Positions 62,199-62,316 of a DNA stretch of 62,316 bases are shown piece by piece. Origin of the DNA: Tardiphaga sp. (GTDB lineage Bacteria > Pseudomonadota > Alphaproteobacteria > Rhizobiales > Xanthobacteraceae). Numbering within the stretch: position 1 is the stretch's first letter; every line of letters begins with the position of its first letter. The DNA lies in the NCBI RefSeq assembly GCF_028290495.1, contig NZ_JAQGJT010000007.1, positions 1-62,316 on the forward strand, written 5' to 3'. The notes beneath the pieces are model-generated. The model saw nothing but the letters and a program-made list of their open reading frames with translations. It did not search any database and was not told where the DNA came from. A program made the translations under genes and the position numbers.

Positions 62199-62316
62199 CC
62201 AGCCGCAGCCGCTGCAGTTCTCCGGGCGAAAGCGTCGGCGTACTGCGTTCTAAAGTGAGATAGCCCAGACCGAGGTCGAGGAAAACCGCCAGACGCGCGT
62301 CCACGTCCTCCAAGAT
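62191..62316 (-). pseudogene. UvrA-family fragment
   Basis: Reading in from the right edge on the minus strand, LEDVDARLAVFLDLGLGYLTLERSTPTLSPGELQRLRLATQ is a UvrA-like ABC signature region (STPTLSPGE...RLRLA). Homology stops at about 62191 and the frame continues as unrelated antisense sequence. The 5' part lies beyond the window; the Walker B segment that should follow is missing, so it is probably broken. Confidence 0.6.

Larger units (their letters stand above)
54253..62316. mobile_element. putative integrated element or island beside tRNA-Thr
   Basis: From the tRNA-Thr end to the window edge the genes are short, lower in GC and mobile in kind: recombinase DNA-binding domains, a replication-type AAA ATPase with repeats, XRE and other DNA-binding proteins, a DUF2235 hydrolase and several truncated remnants. 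The right boundary and a duplicated att site are not seen, so the element may be decayed or extend beyond the window. Confidence 0.55.

Noticed and set aside
1..62316. CRISPR array, rRNA operon or complete prophage
   Set aside because: No regularly spaced direct repeats, no rRNA sequence, and no capsid, terminase or tail genes were seen.
54178..62316. Duplicate of the tRNA-Thr 3' end as attR
   Set aside because: No second copy of the T-arm/acceptor sequence was found by eye inside the window; it may lie beyond the right edge.

Overview
The window is GC-rich chromosome from an alphaproteobacterium. Gene content and relatives point to the Bradyrhizobium/Rhodopseudomonas/Afipia group: many catabolic operons, MobA-type hydroxybenzoate monooxygenase, LIV and BMP ABC importers, short palindromic repeats carrying a GCAATCC core, and small Tyr/Arg-rich secreted proteins. 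This placement is inference; no rRNA gene is present.

Layout. 1-12131 is mixed catabolism: a histidine phosphatase (cut by the left edge), an SDR, a DMT exporter, an acyl-CoA dehydrogenase with an ACAD10/11-type kinase and a divergent TetR regulator, a YkgJ protein, tRNA-Gly, a glycosyltransferase facing a NeuD-type acetyltransferase, an M20 peptidase and a GMC oxidoreductase. 12295-26914 is almost entirely minus-strand and reads as a nitrogen-heterocycle (pyrimidine-like) catabolic block. It holds a GTP cyclohydrolase II-like protein (URC1), a DUF1688 protein (URC4) and uracil phosphoribosyltransferase, the three hallmark genes of the URC uracil-catabolism route. Next come a LysR regulator, hydantoinase/oxoprolinase A and B, a barbiturase/cyanuric acid hydrolase-family enzyme, a TauABC-like importer and an amidase. 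A decayed second binding protein ends the block. 27273-33800 carries a Tat-exported GH1 glycosidase and a complete BMP-type (nucleoside-like) ABC importer.

33797-39109 has an alpha/beta hydrolase, tRNA-Tyr, a MarR regulator with 3-hydroxybenzoate 4-monooxygenase (mobA), and a rearrangement scar where a TonB receptor 3' fragment and a ThuA-like 3' fragment meet head to head. 39110-49744 is a second hydantoinase operon: HyuA, HyuB, a glutamate-1-semialdehyde aminotransferase-like enzyme and a full LivFGMHK importer, with a divergent IclR regulator and palindromic operator-like sites. 49925-53891 returns to core and secreted functions: RlmB, three small secreted proteins and a TadG-like von Willebrand protein.

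54178-62316 looks like a mobile island abutting tRNA-Thr. It has lower-GC small genes, two stand-alone N-terminal pieces of tyrosine recombinases, a DUF2235 hydrolase, a replicative-type AAA ATPase next to a cluster of TGTAAC repeats (possible origin), an XRE regulator, shared TTGACAATC promoter elements, and gene remnants (UvrA and others) at the right edge. No att duplication or complete integrase is visible inside the window.
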